Shown: in pieces, positions 29,990 to 40,239 of the stretch
Numbering within the stretch: the stretch's first letter is position 1
Layout: every line of letters begins with the position of its first letter
From: Romanomermis culicivorax
Lineage: Eukaryota > Nematoda > Enoplea > Mermithida > Mermithidae
Direction: 5' to 3'
DNA: 64,000 bases
Assembly (NCBI GenBank): GCA_963922205.1
Contig: CAWUHX010000043.1
Coordinates: forward strand, 1-64,000
The notes under the pieces: generated by a model
What the model saw: the letters and a program-made list of their open reading frames with translations, nothing else
Told to the model about the DNA's origin: nothing
Databases searched by the model: none
Made by a program: the position numbers and the translations under genes

Positions 29990-31872
29990 TAGTGCTTCAC
30001 ACTTTCAAAATTCTAGGACCCGGGTACCCAGTTTTTAGGGTGCCCGGGTATTTCGGATACCAGGGTAACTATATGCAAGTATTTAAAGTCAGTGAATGAA
30101 CGCACTTCATGAAAATTTTCAGAAAACTCATAAATTTTGAGGCATGAGTCTTGCAAAGTGCTATTTAACAAAAGTTAGGAAAAACCAATAACACATTTTC
30201 TTCAAACAAATTTTTTTTTAAAAAATTTTTTTTTCGTTTGAAGAAAATGAATATTTCAAAATTTCTTACACTTTTAAGCAAATTGTGGTGACCTGGTCAC
30301 GCATCACAACTGCTTGATGAATCCATTTCCAAACTAGATATCCCACTAGGTCTGGGTTTAACCCTCTCTACGGGCTCATCATCATCGATTTTTATGTCTC
30401 TTCAATCTTATACATAATGCATCTCTCCAATTTTTATTGTTTTCTCATACTGTATCGAGTACCAATATTTCACACAGGCATAATTTCTGGGTCGGTGCCA
30501 GATCCGCTACCTAGTGCACATCCGCTACCTAGTGCACAACCGCTACCATAGTCAGATCCGCTACCTAGTGCACATCCGCTACTTTCTGCTGAGGTATATA
30601 AGTAACACGTTACGTTAACTTTTTGGGTTGAATGACCTAGGCAGGATTTCATTCATTATGGAAGAATGTACAGTATACATTTACAAATTACTAGGATCAT
30701 TTAATTTTTTTACCAATTAGATGGCGCATGTTTCGTAAAAATTTGAAATTTCATTCGTTAAAAATTGGGAAATATGCAGTTGCAACTGATGCGAGTCAAA
30801 ATTTTCAATTTGCCCCGTATTTTCAGAAGTAAATGCAAGAAATTGTGTTCTGCCAAATGCGTGCCACGAACCCCGGTGAGATGCAGTGGTTTGTTGTTCT
30901 AAACCCAGGGTTAACCCAATAATTTTCGATAGAAATGGGATAATTGCCATGGATCCAAGTTTTCTGAAAATATTCAGTCCTTGGTCTACTCGGGAGGTAT
31001 ATTCAACAATATTTTTTTTTTTTAAATTTTGAACTCAAAATGATGATAAAATACTTGAAAAGAATTTTAAAAAATATTTGAAAAAAATTAAAAAACAAAA
31101 CAAAAACCATATTTTCATCACCCGATTGGTACGGGTAAAGAATGAAAAACGTACGTCCAGACTGATTGTTCTGTCACTCGAGGTGCTTGTGTGGTCCCTT
31201 TGTTATGTAAATAAGAATTTTTCACACATTAGAATTTGGCTGCGTGGACATTTTTATGATTTTATTACGTATCTTTACTCATTAGTGACTTATTTTTAGG
31301 TAGACTCCCTGTAGTATTACGTTTCTTAACCATTCCTGCGGTTCCATAAAAGTGGCAAACAAAATATTTTTTACCACGCAGAACGCCTACCGTATTCCAT
31401 TTTCTTTTTTTCTTTTGTCTTCGGAAAACCCTTATGAAAACGACAGCAAAACCTTTTTCACATTTTTTGCTGTCTAGTAGCGAATCTGACTATGGTAGCG
31501 GATGTGCACTAGGTAGCGGTCGTGCACTAGGTAGCGGATGTGCACTAGGTAGCGGATGTGCAGTAGGTAGCGGATCTGCTACCCAATCTAATTTCTCAAA
31601 GACTTTTTTATATTTCCCTTTCGTGCTTAATTGTTAAAACACATAGATTTTTTGTTGCTAAAAATACGCTACAGACTTTTTGAGAGCCATAAGCGGCCTT
31701 GTTAACACGTTGAGTAGTTAAATGCACTGAATTAATGAAGGAAAATACGTTCATTCAGTGTAACTGCACGTAAATACAAGTAATACTATATAAATATTCC
31801 ATTTATACAATATCTTGTTGAGACCCGGGTTTCATTCAGAAAATTGACCCGGGTACCCGGTGTGAAGCACTA
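29990..31872. mobile_element. hAT-like element, TSD TCAACTAC
   Basis: Terminal inverted repeats TAGTGCTTCACAC at 29990 and GTGTGAAGCACTA ending at 31872, each followed inward by CCGGGTACCC-type sequence. Perfect 8-bp duplication TCAACTAC at 29982-29989 and 31873-31880. No transposase recognised. It carries another element (30489-31588). A separate related end, GGTACCCGGTGTGAAGC, lies at about 33916. Confidence 0.85.
30489..31588. mobile_element. Element with inverted arrays of an 18-bp repeat, TSD TAATTTCT
   Basis: 1.1 kb. Left end at about 30497-30595 is an array of CTACCTAGTGCACATCCG (18 bp); right end at about 31490-31585 has the same array inverted. Outer ends are imperfect inverted repeats (GGTGCCAGATCCGCTACC against GGTAGCAGATCCGCTACC on the other strand). 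A perfect 8-bp duplication TAATTTCT lies at 30481-30488 and 31589-31596. The interior has no recognisable protein. Superfamily unclear; 8 bp fits hAT or P-type. Confidence 0.75.
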
Positions 31873-32333
31873 TCAACTACTAAACCGACTATGCAATCCC
31901 AAAAACGGATATAATCGGCCTTTCAAACCTGGGGTGGGGCAGGATTGAAAACTCGGATTATTATAATCACTGATAATGATAATCGAGCTTTAATCAGCTG
32001 ATGAACTTATGGATTGCTTTAATCTCGTATTAAATTAATCGACGTTAAATTGGCCGACGAACTTATGAAAAAAATTTAATCCTGGATTACAAGTGACGTT
32101 TAATTCCCAATTACTATAATTCGTTTTTAATCCGCACACAGCTATCGCCCTTAATGTTCAGTGTGAATATCGATTTGTCAATAGAAGAGCAAAGAAATGT
32201 TGTTTGGCTGCCTTTTTCTGCTTATATGTGCAATCAACAGGATTCTAATGGTGATTTATGGAATAAAAAACATCTGACACAACACCAAATGTCGTATGCC
32301 CAAATCCATGTGGCGGGGGCGTCAGAAAAATAA

Positions 32334-32407
32334 TGCTCGGTGAGGGGCTCGAACCCTCAGCCTTCCGCATACAAGGCAGATGCACTACCAACTATGCTAA
32401 CCGAGCC
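32334..32407 (-). repeat. tRNA-Thr-like unit 1 of a 250-bp tandem repeat
   Basis: 74 nt. Acceptor stem pairs at six of seven positions, A-box TAGCATAGTTGG, anticodon stem TCTGC/GCGGA with loop CTTGTAT (anticodon TGT), B-box GGTTCGAGCCC with paired stem. It could be a functional tRNA-Thr(UGU) or the head of a SINE. The homologous unit 250 bp away argues for a repeat. Confidence 0.6.
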
Positions 32408-32583
32408 ACGTGAATGGTTTGGAAATTGTGGTTGTAGTGGTGGTGGTGAGTGCGGGGCATGCCCCGTAATGAATAGCCAAATGCACCACTACAACACCCC
32501 TCCCCCCTTCGAGGAGGAAGGGCCCTGGATGATCACCAATGTCGTATGTCCAAATCCACGTAGCTGGCGTGTCAGAAAAATAA

Positions 32584-32657
32584 TGCTCAGTGAGGGGCTC
32601 GAATCCTCGATCTTCTGCATACAAGGCAGACGTGCTACCAACTGCACTAAGGAAGCC
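32584..32657 (-). repeat. tRNA-Thr-like unit 2
   Basis: Same tRNA region with the same anticodon loop, but the acceptor stem no longer pairs (GGAAGCC strand against TGCTCAG). Spacer to unit 1 is well conserved, giving a 250-bp period. The next spacer is interrupted at 32696 and continues at 37423. Confidence 0.65.
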
Positions 32658-32944
32658 ACGTGGATGATTCGGAAATTGTAGTTGTAGTGGTGGTGGCAGG
32701 GTTTTTTTCTGCACACCTTCATCCGCACCATGTGGAAATGACCCAAAATTTTTTCCGCACACGAAAATTTTTTCCGTTCGAAGTTTAGATCATTTGAAAA
32801 ATGTGTGAAATGAGCGAAAATTATAGATTGCTAAGAAAATAATGTAAAGTATCTGTTTTTCTAGCTCAAAAACATTATTTTAGCTTGATTAAACAAAATT
32901 AATAGTTGCTGCTGTCATTGTGATTAGAGCCGATGATTTATAGA

Positions 32945-33125
32945 TTTCAATCGATTTTCCAACAGGGAACATTTGAAATTTTTGAGTTTGATCGAAGTCT
33001 AATCTACAAGCATTGTGGAAAAAATTTTCCAGCAAATTATCCAAAAACATAATGACTTTGAATTACATGAGAAATCAACGGTGAAGTCCTCAATGATGTT
33101 AAGTGAGAGCCCAAAAAAACTATTA
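32945..33125 (-). repeat. Repeat D, inverted copy
   Basis: TAATCTACAAGCATTGTGGA, AAATTATCC and GAGAAATCAACGGTGAAGTCC are the reverse complement of blocks in 17430-17700 and 28535-28745. Confidence 0.6.
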
Positions 33126-33589
33126 ATCTTTCCTGCCTGAAATGCCGGGAAAATTGTTTGGGTATCAACATTCTGCGATGCAGGAAAATCAATTTTCCAA
33201 ACATTTATTTGAAGAATTAGATTCGAATTTTCTGTTCAAAAGTCGTAATTTCTAGAATTTTATGTTTGAAAAATTTTAAAACCATTAGTTTATTCACACA
33301 CTCTCATGAACTTGGCCGAAAAGATATGAGTAAGAAGTTCCAAAAACTACTTCCATGAAGCTTTTGGGTTGATTTTACGTTAAGGAAGGAATAATCGCTT
33401 CAAAAAGTTTAGAGACTTGATGTATTGATCTTTCTCAAAAAATCTGTCAAGGCAAAAATGTGAATCTTCATTAAATATCAAGATGAAATATTGAAGATTA
33501 CCAATTAAAACATGAGATAATACGTTTAAGATGATTAAAACTATTAAAGATTAAATGATAAATGAAGGTAGACATGTTAGAAGCAGCGC

Positions 33590-33715
33590 CTGAGCTAGGA
33601 AATTAATAATAATGCTTATTTAAGTTATAACGGGCGCGAAGCGCCGAAAAATTGAGATTATGACCTTCTAAAATGCACCAAAATGCATCTTTTTTGTATC
33701 CGATATGATCAAACA
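33590..33715 (+). repeat. Repeat B copy
   Basis: CCTGAGCTAGGAAATTAATA, GTTATAAC, hairpin GGGCGCGAAGCGCCG (33632-33646), GAGATTATGACC and CTAAAATGCACCAAAATGCA. Followed by AAGCCATTTTGGCTTG palindromic words that also appear after the B copy at 23970. Confidence 0.7.
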
Positions 33716-33849
33716 CATGACTCAAAAAATTCTGACAAGCCATTTTGGCTTGTTGAACTAAAATTCTACAAGCCATTTTGTCAGTCCAACAAGCCATGGC
33801 TTGTAAAAGGCTAAAAAAACTATGAATACCTCTACTCTCAAGTCTACAC

Positions 33850-33937
33850 ATTATACAGGATACAAAAGGGGTACCCGAATTACCCGGGTAATGGTTTTCA
33901 TTTTGTACCCAGGTGATTCTGGTACCCGGTGTGAAGC
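33850..33937. repeat. Solo end related to the hAT element at 29990-31872
   Basis: GGGGTACCCGAATTACCCGG and GGTACCCGGTGTGAAGCTCTA match the right terminus of the element at 29990-31872. No matching left end was found nearby. Confidence 0.5.
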
Positions 33938-34253
33938 TCTAATAAAGATCAATATTAAATCTCAATTTTCAACAAAATCCGAACGTAATACTGAAGATTA
34001 CTAATTGATGAATGGGATGAGGAACTTTGAATCATGAAAACTATGCACACTTAACTTCCGATGCGTCACACCAGAGAATTTTTGAACAAAGGAGCTACTG
34101 AAATGTTGGAAAATGTATTCTAGAGATAATTTGTAATACTTTCGGTTTAGATTTTTCCTAGAAAAATGATGGTATTAAATTAATGTGTGGAGAAATCTGG
34201 GAAAAATCAGCAAATTCATATGAAAATTCCAATTCACACTACAAAGTGACGAG

Positions 34254-36136
34254 TAGTGATGGACCGATGGCCAAAAATTTGCCATCAGCCGATGCATCAG
34301 CCAGGGTCACCGATGGCATCGGCCGATGGCCGGTTGCCGATGCATCGGCTGTACCATGTACAAAATGCAACCTGAAGTTGCTACACTGTAATAAATTTAA
34401 AATTATTATAAATTATTCACCAACTTCTACTGATATTTTCAACATTCAATAATTAACAACATTTCATTCATCCAATTTGTCATCAACAATGGCATTTGTT
34501 GTACTACCTTCACTTTGATCGCTGAGTTCACCAGAAGCTTCTTCAACTTCAGCTTGTTTTTCCAGTTTGCACTATTGAATCCAATCTCAGCAATAAACGG
34601 GATCTTTTTCCACTTCTAACATCATTTGGTTTTTAAAATGGTCATTCACTAGCTACTGACCCAATTGGAGCTGATAAAAATTTTAGTTTTTTGTTTTTTG
34701 TTTTTTTTTTTTGAAGCTAAAGAAGTTTTTTTCATAATGAAACTTATTTTCAACTGCACACTATTTGGCTCACATTAGCTAATTCTGGTTTTGTTGCAGC
34801 ATTTTACTTCCATTATTCTAGTAATGTATTCAAAAATAATGGCTTTTGCTTGTTCAAATGTCGACATTGCATATTTTTCGGGCTATACCTCATCTTCAGA
34901 TGAACTTGCAATGTCCAAATAGTGCCTGAAATTGGTCAGTTTTGTGTAAATGCTTGAATTATTTACATTAGTATTAATTGTGGCTTACTGAGAAAGTTTG
35001 GAGAATGAGTTTGAAGATTCATTCAAATTTTTGAACCATATTTTCAGAAAAGCGTTGATTTCGTTGTTATTGATAGACAACCATTCTAGCCAAAGCTATA
35101 GTCATTTTTTCTTGAAATGTTTCTAAGTAATGAAAGTGAAAAGTAAGTAGTATTTTAGATTTTCACGATTTTTTGATAAACAATATATTATATAGAAATG
35201 GAAATTGGTGAGCATACTGACCTAACCCTTAACAATTTTTCGAGTGAAAAATTTAGAATAAGGGCGTTATGTAAAACGATTTTGACAACGATACTGATTT
35301 GTGTCACTTTTCTATTCGGAAGCATTTTATAAAAAACAGACTATCATTAAGCTTTGTCTTCTGCTTGAGGATCACAGAAAGCCTAAATTATTTAATTTTG
35401 ATTTGTATGATCAATATGTGTTATATTTCAAATTTCAATCCATCCTTTTTAAATCCAGGATCTAGTAACAATGCCAAATCATGAAGTCTATTGTCTTCAA
35501 TGAGTTTAAAGTGGGCTCGATTATCATTTCTATAACAATATTGATTCATTTTCCCCGAAAATTCCTCCTTTAATGAACCCAATCCAGGAAAGTTGAAATT
35601 GTGGATTGGGGGGGGGGTAAAATTCTTAATCATATGATTCTTTAATTTGCTTTTCAAAAAAATTTAGGCACAAAATCTAGCTTACTTTTCTTCAGCTATT
35701 TCCTCCGAAATACAGGCGTTTTTAGATTCATAGATTTTTACAGCTTCTGCAAAACATTTCAACAAATTGACAAGCTGCCAAAACATAATTTTCTAGGTGT
35801 GGATACATTATACATGTATTAAAGTATATTCTTACCGCCGCAGCTAAAATATCCCATTTATAGCTTGTCAAATTCTTGTTATTTAGTTCATCAATGGCAA
35901 CACAGGCCAAATATGCCAGACATTAAAACAACCATTTTCACAAAAAAATAGTGTATTTACTAAAGTAACTGTAAAATATGTATGTGAACAATCTGTTTTT
36001 TAAGCATATGCACCTGCATTCATTGTAACAAAAAGTTGCCAAACAATCGGCCATTGGCCGATTATTTGACAAAACGTCGGCCGATGGCCGATGGCATAAA
36101 AACGCAACAATCGGCCGATGCATCGGTTCATCACTA
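34254..36136. mobile_element. hAT element, TSD GTGACGAG
   Basis: Inverted ends TAGTGATGGACCGATGG at 34254 and CCGATGCATCGGTTCATCA, CTA ending at 36136, each followed by several CGGCCGATGG words. Perfect 8-bp duplication GTGACGAG at 34246-34253 and 36137-36144. The minus strand carries remnants of a hAT transposase. Nested in the 4.7-kb element. Confidence 0.9.
34440..35910 (-). pseudogene. hAT transposase remnants
   Basis: On the minus strand, 35421-35600 reads DNRLHDLALLLDPGFKK, the conserved ALLLDPRFK segment of hAT transposases. The frame at 35728-35910 (IDELNNKNLTSYKWDILAAA) may be an upstream piece, and an acidic segment EEASGELSDQSEG at about 34470-34560 resembles a C-terminal tail. 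Multiple stops and frameshifts; the enzyme is dead. Confidence 0.55.
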
Positions 36137-36215
36137 GTGACGAGTTTTACTCACTCTAGCAGAGACATATAAGATTGATGGAAACAATCAGGGACAACCG
36201 AGAAATCAAAGTAAA

Positions 36216-36300
36216 CTTCTTTGCGGGCGCGGAGCGGCTGAAAAATTTGGGATTTTGACCATCTAAATTGCACCAAAATGCACCTTCTTTTCATCAATGC
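36216..36300 (+). repeat. Repeat B copy
   Basis: Core GGGCGCGGAGCGGCTG (36225-36240), GGGATTTTGACCATCTAAA and TGCACCAAAATGCACC, closest to 33590-33715. Confidence 0.6.
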
Positions 36301-36315
36301 CAGCAGTAGAAACAC

Positions 36316-37323
36316 CAGGGTTGGCAAGACCTGGGTTTTTGGGTTTTTCTGGGTGCATTTTTTTGACAAAATTTGGGTTTTTGGGTTTTTCTTAATTCTT
36401 TTAAAATGAGGATTTCATCGTTAATTTCCCTGTGGCAAATCCAGAACGAGATTGAGGATTTCATCGTTAATTTCCCTGTGGCAAATCCAGAACTAGCTGA
36501 CCAAAAAAGTGCTGTGTATCAAGAATTGACGCAATACATGATTGAGGCAAAATTACAAAAACAAAATAACTCATTTCGCTACCAGACCAGATGCTCGTCA
36601 AAAAGAAAAAGTCTGTCCTTGAGTATTGGCTCACAGATGGAGCTGACTGGCTGCTGGTGCAACGAATCGCTCTGAAGGTACACATAGATAACCTGTTATT
36701 TGTTTCAATGTATTACATGTATAAAAAATTAATTGAGGTTTTTTCGCTCATTGTCTCTACCGCATCTTCGGAAAGAAACTTCTCTACCTTTGGCTTCATA
36801 CATTCCAAGCTGCGAAATCAATTGTCGATGGAAACAGTGCGCAAACTGGTATTCGTTAAGACAAACTTTGGGCTGCTAGAAAGTTCCCGTGACTGTGAAT
36901 CTGATGAAGTGAGCGAAGCCGAAGCGTGGAATTTGATTTCCGTAATTTTCAATTTTTTAAAGTGACATTTCAATTTTTAGTGTTTAGATCATGCAATAAA
37001 AAATTCAATAAACAGCCAATCGTTTTAATGAGCCAAATCGATAAAATCGTTGTGCAATGTGCAGTCGCGTGACTCGTGTAAATATGTTACAACCAAATGT
37101 ATAGTCAGTCTTGAACACTGTTCAGCAATTTAATACACTTAATACGTTAAAAATAACATTCTCATATATATTTTAAGTAAAATGATCATTCATTAGTACA
37201 AAACTGGAACAAAAACCCTAGAAAAACCCACCAAAAACCCAGAAAAACCCACCAAAAACCCAGAAAAACCCACCCAAAAACCCAAAAATGAAGATTTCAA
37301 AAACTGGGTTTTTGCCAACCCTG
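36316..37323. mobile_element. 1.0-kb hAT element, TSD AGAAACAC
   Basis: Inverted ends CAGGGTTGGCAA at 36316 and TTGCCAACCCTG ending at 37323. Perfect 8-bp duplication AGAAACAC at 36308-36315 and 37324-37331. Both ends contain repeated AAAAACCCA/TGGGTTTTT words. It contains a piece of hAT transposase, so it is an internally deleted copy. Confidence 0.92.
36391..36965 (+). pseudogene. hAT transposase C-terminal (dimerisation) region
   Basis: The frame ending at 36965 carries the hallmark STASSERNFSTFGFIHSKLRN followed by QLSMETVRKLVFVKTN, the hAT family C-terminal dimerisation motif. Preceding sequence in another frame (36373-36675) probably supplies upstream residues, joined by a frameshift near 36600. 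The catalytic N-terminal half is missing. Confidence 0.85.
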
Positions 37324-37422
37324 AGAAACACCCAAAAAAATTTCCGTTCTGTGCGGAAAATGCCCAAAAATTTTTCCGCACAGCCCAAAAAAAGTCCGCA
37401 CTGTGCGGAATAAAAAACCCTC

Positions 37423-37530
37423 GGTGGTGGTGAGTGCAGGGCATGCCACGTAATGAATAGCCAGAGGCACCAGTACAACACCCCTCCCCCCTCAGAGGAA
37501 GAAGGGCCATTGGTACGGTCACCAGTGTTA
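37423..37530 (-). repeat. Spacer of tRNA-like repeat, continuation
   Basis: GGTGGTGGTGAGTGCAGGGC, ATGCCACGTAATGAATAGCC and CACCCCTCCCCC match the intact spacer at 32439-32510. It is the part of the repeat cut off by the 4.7-kb hAT insertion. Confidence 0.8.
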
Positions 37531-38315
37531 TATTCTAATTCTTTTCTTATTTTCTTGAGACTCTTGGCTGGTGATCTACCAAGAATTATTAAGATTTGAA
37601 CCTAGCACTGGGCCGGGGGCACGTACTCCCTTTCTTTCGACAAACGCTCAAAATTATTTAACAAATAAAATATTCTAAATTGAGAAATCGTTGATTTGTC
37701 AATTTAAAATAATTGTGATAACAACGGTAAAATGCGCAGCGAGGAGTTTACTCGGCGAGAAATAACAGTCGACAAAAATTATAAAAACAAAATTCTGAAT
37801 CACTGACTGGAATTCCGGCACACAATGCAATGACTACAGTAATTGCATCTCCCGGTTTGAAATTCGAACTGTTTTAATGTCACTCTACAACTTCTTGCAT
37901 CTTACAACCAAAGATGAGCATGTCTCAAGCATCTCATCGAATTTCAAACCAGGTATGCCGGAATTTCAGTCATTGATTCAGAATTTTGTTTTTATAATTT
38001 TATCGACTGTTATTTCTCGCCGAGTAAACTCCTGGCCACCTATTTTACCGTTGTCATCACAATTATTTTAAATTGAGAAATCACCGATTTTGCAATTTAT
38101 AATATTTTATTGGTTAAGTAATTTTGAGCATTTGTCGAAAGAAAGGGAGTACGTGCCCCGGCCTAGCACCAGGTAAGTCTTAGTTTTAAGGTCTGAACTT
38201 CTTGGAACAAACTCCTGCCAAATCATTTTTGAACTCGAAATCAAAAATCTTAATAATTCTTGGTGGATCGCCAGCCAAGAGTCTCAAGAAAATAAGAAAA
38301 GAATTAAAATATAAC
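37531..38315. mobile_element. Large palindrome with a nested palindromic MITE
   Basis: Outer arms 37535-37600 and 38240-38315 are inverted copies (ATTCTTTTCTTATTTTCTTG, AGACTCTTGGCTGG). Between them 37610-38162 has its own inverted ends: GGGCCGGGGGCACGTACTCC and GGAGTACGTGCCCCGGC, continuing for about 230 bp per arm. CTAGCACT (37602-37609) and CTAGCACC (38163-38170) are a 7-of-8 direct repeat, a likely target duplication. No coding potential. Confidence 0.7.
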
Positions 38316-39300
38316 ACAAATATCTTTTGTACAATTTGTAATGAGTCTACAAAAATTGTTGCAGGTTCAATCTTATAACTGAAAAACAAGTTTAAAAATT
38401 ATATTTTGAGATTAAATATAGCAATCAGCATTAACTGGATTATAGCTTTCAAAATTGATTTATTTGTTCATTAATTGCATACAGATACTGACAATTTCCT
38501 ACACAATACAATAGTCTGGGGCCCCACTAGCTTGCCGAGCCGCATGCAAGTCTTGTTCAGAAAAAAACTATGGTGACTGGCCAGTGACAACAGAGCCAAA
38601 ATGCAAAAAGTCAGATAATAAATCCCTGACCTTCGCCTTTGCTGACGAAACAGTAAGTCTATGTGTTCATGACAACCTGTTCATTAGACAACCACTCATA
38701 CATGCACACAGGGTATGAATTTACCCTATCCTAAAAAATTTGGCAAACGTTTTCTGTAGGCCGAAAATTTGGCAAAGTAAGATGCAACAAACATTTTGAA
38801 AAGATTAGATTACAAAAACAGATCAATTTAAAACACAGTTTATGATTAATGTCAGCAAAGAACTTTGTTGAGTAATTATTGATACAAAAGGCAATAAATG
38901 TTCATTTTATGTATGCGACCATTGATTGTACAGCTGAAGACTGGTTGGCCGAAATCGACTGACTGTAAATCCCAGACCTAAGGCCTAGCCCGGGGATAAT
39001 CCCTGGGCTCCCCCCCCCCCCCCTATGCGCATGTATCGCACTGTGCTAATGCACAATGTTTTATTTCTTGTGAAAGCTGATTTGCCGTCAGTACAGCAGA
39101 AAAGTTGCATACGTTGTTATCTGAACATTTTGCTCAATTAGACGAAGACTAGACAAAGGAACATTTAGACGTCATTATAAGATTAAATATTTTAACTGAA
39201 ATTGTAATACATATCATTGATTGAATAATGACTGATCTAATATCTGAGTCTTACTATTCTGTTAGTGATCGAAAATGTATTCGAAATGCCTGATCTGTTA
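38316..39300. other. No gene recognised
   Basis: Intronic sequence. A C-run of 14 lies at about 39010, and TGAATAATGACTGATCTAAT at about 39223 matches the left flank of LTR element 1. Confidence 0.35.
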
Positions 39301-39304
39301 TATG

Positions 39305-39690
39305 GGCTTCTACCATACATGTAATGGGGCTCTGAGGTCTGGTTGGGGTCGAGCGACCTTTTTTGGGGCCGGAGGTCACTGATTCCCAAAATTTTAGGGA
39401 TAGGGGTCTCTGGAGAAAAAAAATTGATTTTTTCGACAAAACAGTCCCAAAAACAGTTCAAAAACGAGAAATTTTTGTCTGAAAAACGGTAAAAAAATGT
39501 ATCATGAAGCAGAGCGCTCAGAAAATTGACAATTTTCTCTATTTTTTATTCAAAACTTGACATTTTTCGATATTTTTCCAACCAAAAGTATGGGGGTCCC
39601 TATGACTACCATTGGACTAGCCATAGGATTGGAACGTCTGGGGGTCGCCCAATGGCTAGCCATATGGCCGACGATTTCTAAGATTGTTAT
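39305..39690 (+). repeat. Repeat C, copy 2
   Basis: Blocks in the same order as 1150-1535, including CCCAAAATTTTAGGGATAGG, CCAAAAGTATGGGGGTCCC and CGCCCAATGGCTAGCCATAT. Confidence 0.75.
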
Positions 39691-39854
39691 AGCATTCCAC
39701 ACATTTCTGGTGTAAAAGAACAAAAACAATAACAAACGGCGGGCGGCTGTCACAAAAAACACTAAATTATGAGAATTAATTTTCGAAATTGTTAATTGCT
39801 ATCCAACGTTTTTAGAATTTATACCCATCTAAAGTTGGGAACACATATGCTGTC

Positions 39855-40135
39855 GAAGTCCGAGGTCTTGGAGGGTCATCAGTTGACAAATATATTAGAG
39901 AGCTTATTGAAGGGGAAAACGTTTGATTTTTCACTCAGAAGGTCCGGAAAACGGTTCAAACGGTGAAAGTATGTATTTATGACGAAGAGCGGATAAAAAT
40001 TAATACTTATGACGGTTTGTGTTGAGAAAATGACCATTTTCTATGGCTAGCCGATTTCAGCCATATGATTTGTCAAACTCTGTACGGGGTCACCAACTGG
40101 CTAGCTATATGGCCGAATAATTCTGAGGTAAAAGG
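39855..40135 (+). repeat. Repeat C, copy 3 (diverged)
   Basis: CCGAGGTCTTGGAGGGTCA, AAGGTCCGGAAAACGGTTCA and CAACTGGCTAGCTATATGGC follow the same order. Ends about 100 bp before exon 2 of the host gene. Confidence 0.55.
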
Positions 40136-40239
40136 AATGTTCTGAAAATTCGGTATTGGTTGATGCACTATATGCGTATTTACTATTTAATGTCCTGGCA
40201 GAGCTTAACCTGAGTTTCGGCCTTCTCCATCTCATTCAG

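Larger units (their letters stand above)
29309..32150. mobile_element. Harbinger-like element (outer) interrupted by a hAT element
   Basis: Ends GGGCGGTAAG at 29309 and GCTATCGCCC at 32141-32150, flanked by TTA on both sides (29306-29308 and 32151-32153). Both terminal 170-bp regions are dense in AATCCAGGATTAAA-type words in inverted arrangement. The original element is about 950 bp once the nested insertion (29990-31872 plus one target copy) is set aside. No ORF. The 3-bp TTA duplication suits PIF/Harbinger. Confidence 0.65.
32697..37422. mobile_element. 4.7-kb hAT-like element splitting the tRNA-like repeat
   Basis: Left end CAGGGTTTTTTTCTGCACAC, right end GTGCGGAATAAAAAACCCTC, both with several CCGCAC/GTGCGG words nearby. 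Perfect 8-bp duplication GGTGGTGG at 32689-32696 and 37423-37430. Closing the gap restores exactly the spacer seen intact between tRNA units 1 and 2 (GTAGTGGTGGTGGTGAGTG), which proves the insertion. The interior contains repeats D (inverted) and B, a stray hAT end, and two complete hAT elements (34254-36136, 36316-37323); without them it is about 1.8 kb. Confidence 0.8.

Noticed and set aside
30489..31588. CRISPR-like array
   Set aside because: The repeats are directly adjacent 18-bp units without unique spacers, occur as an inverted pair, and lie in animal DNA flanked by a target duplication.
37193..37522. Gly/Phe-rich ORFs on the minus strand
   Set aside because: They translate the AAAAACCCA repeats at the end of a hAT element.
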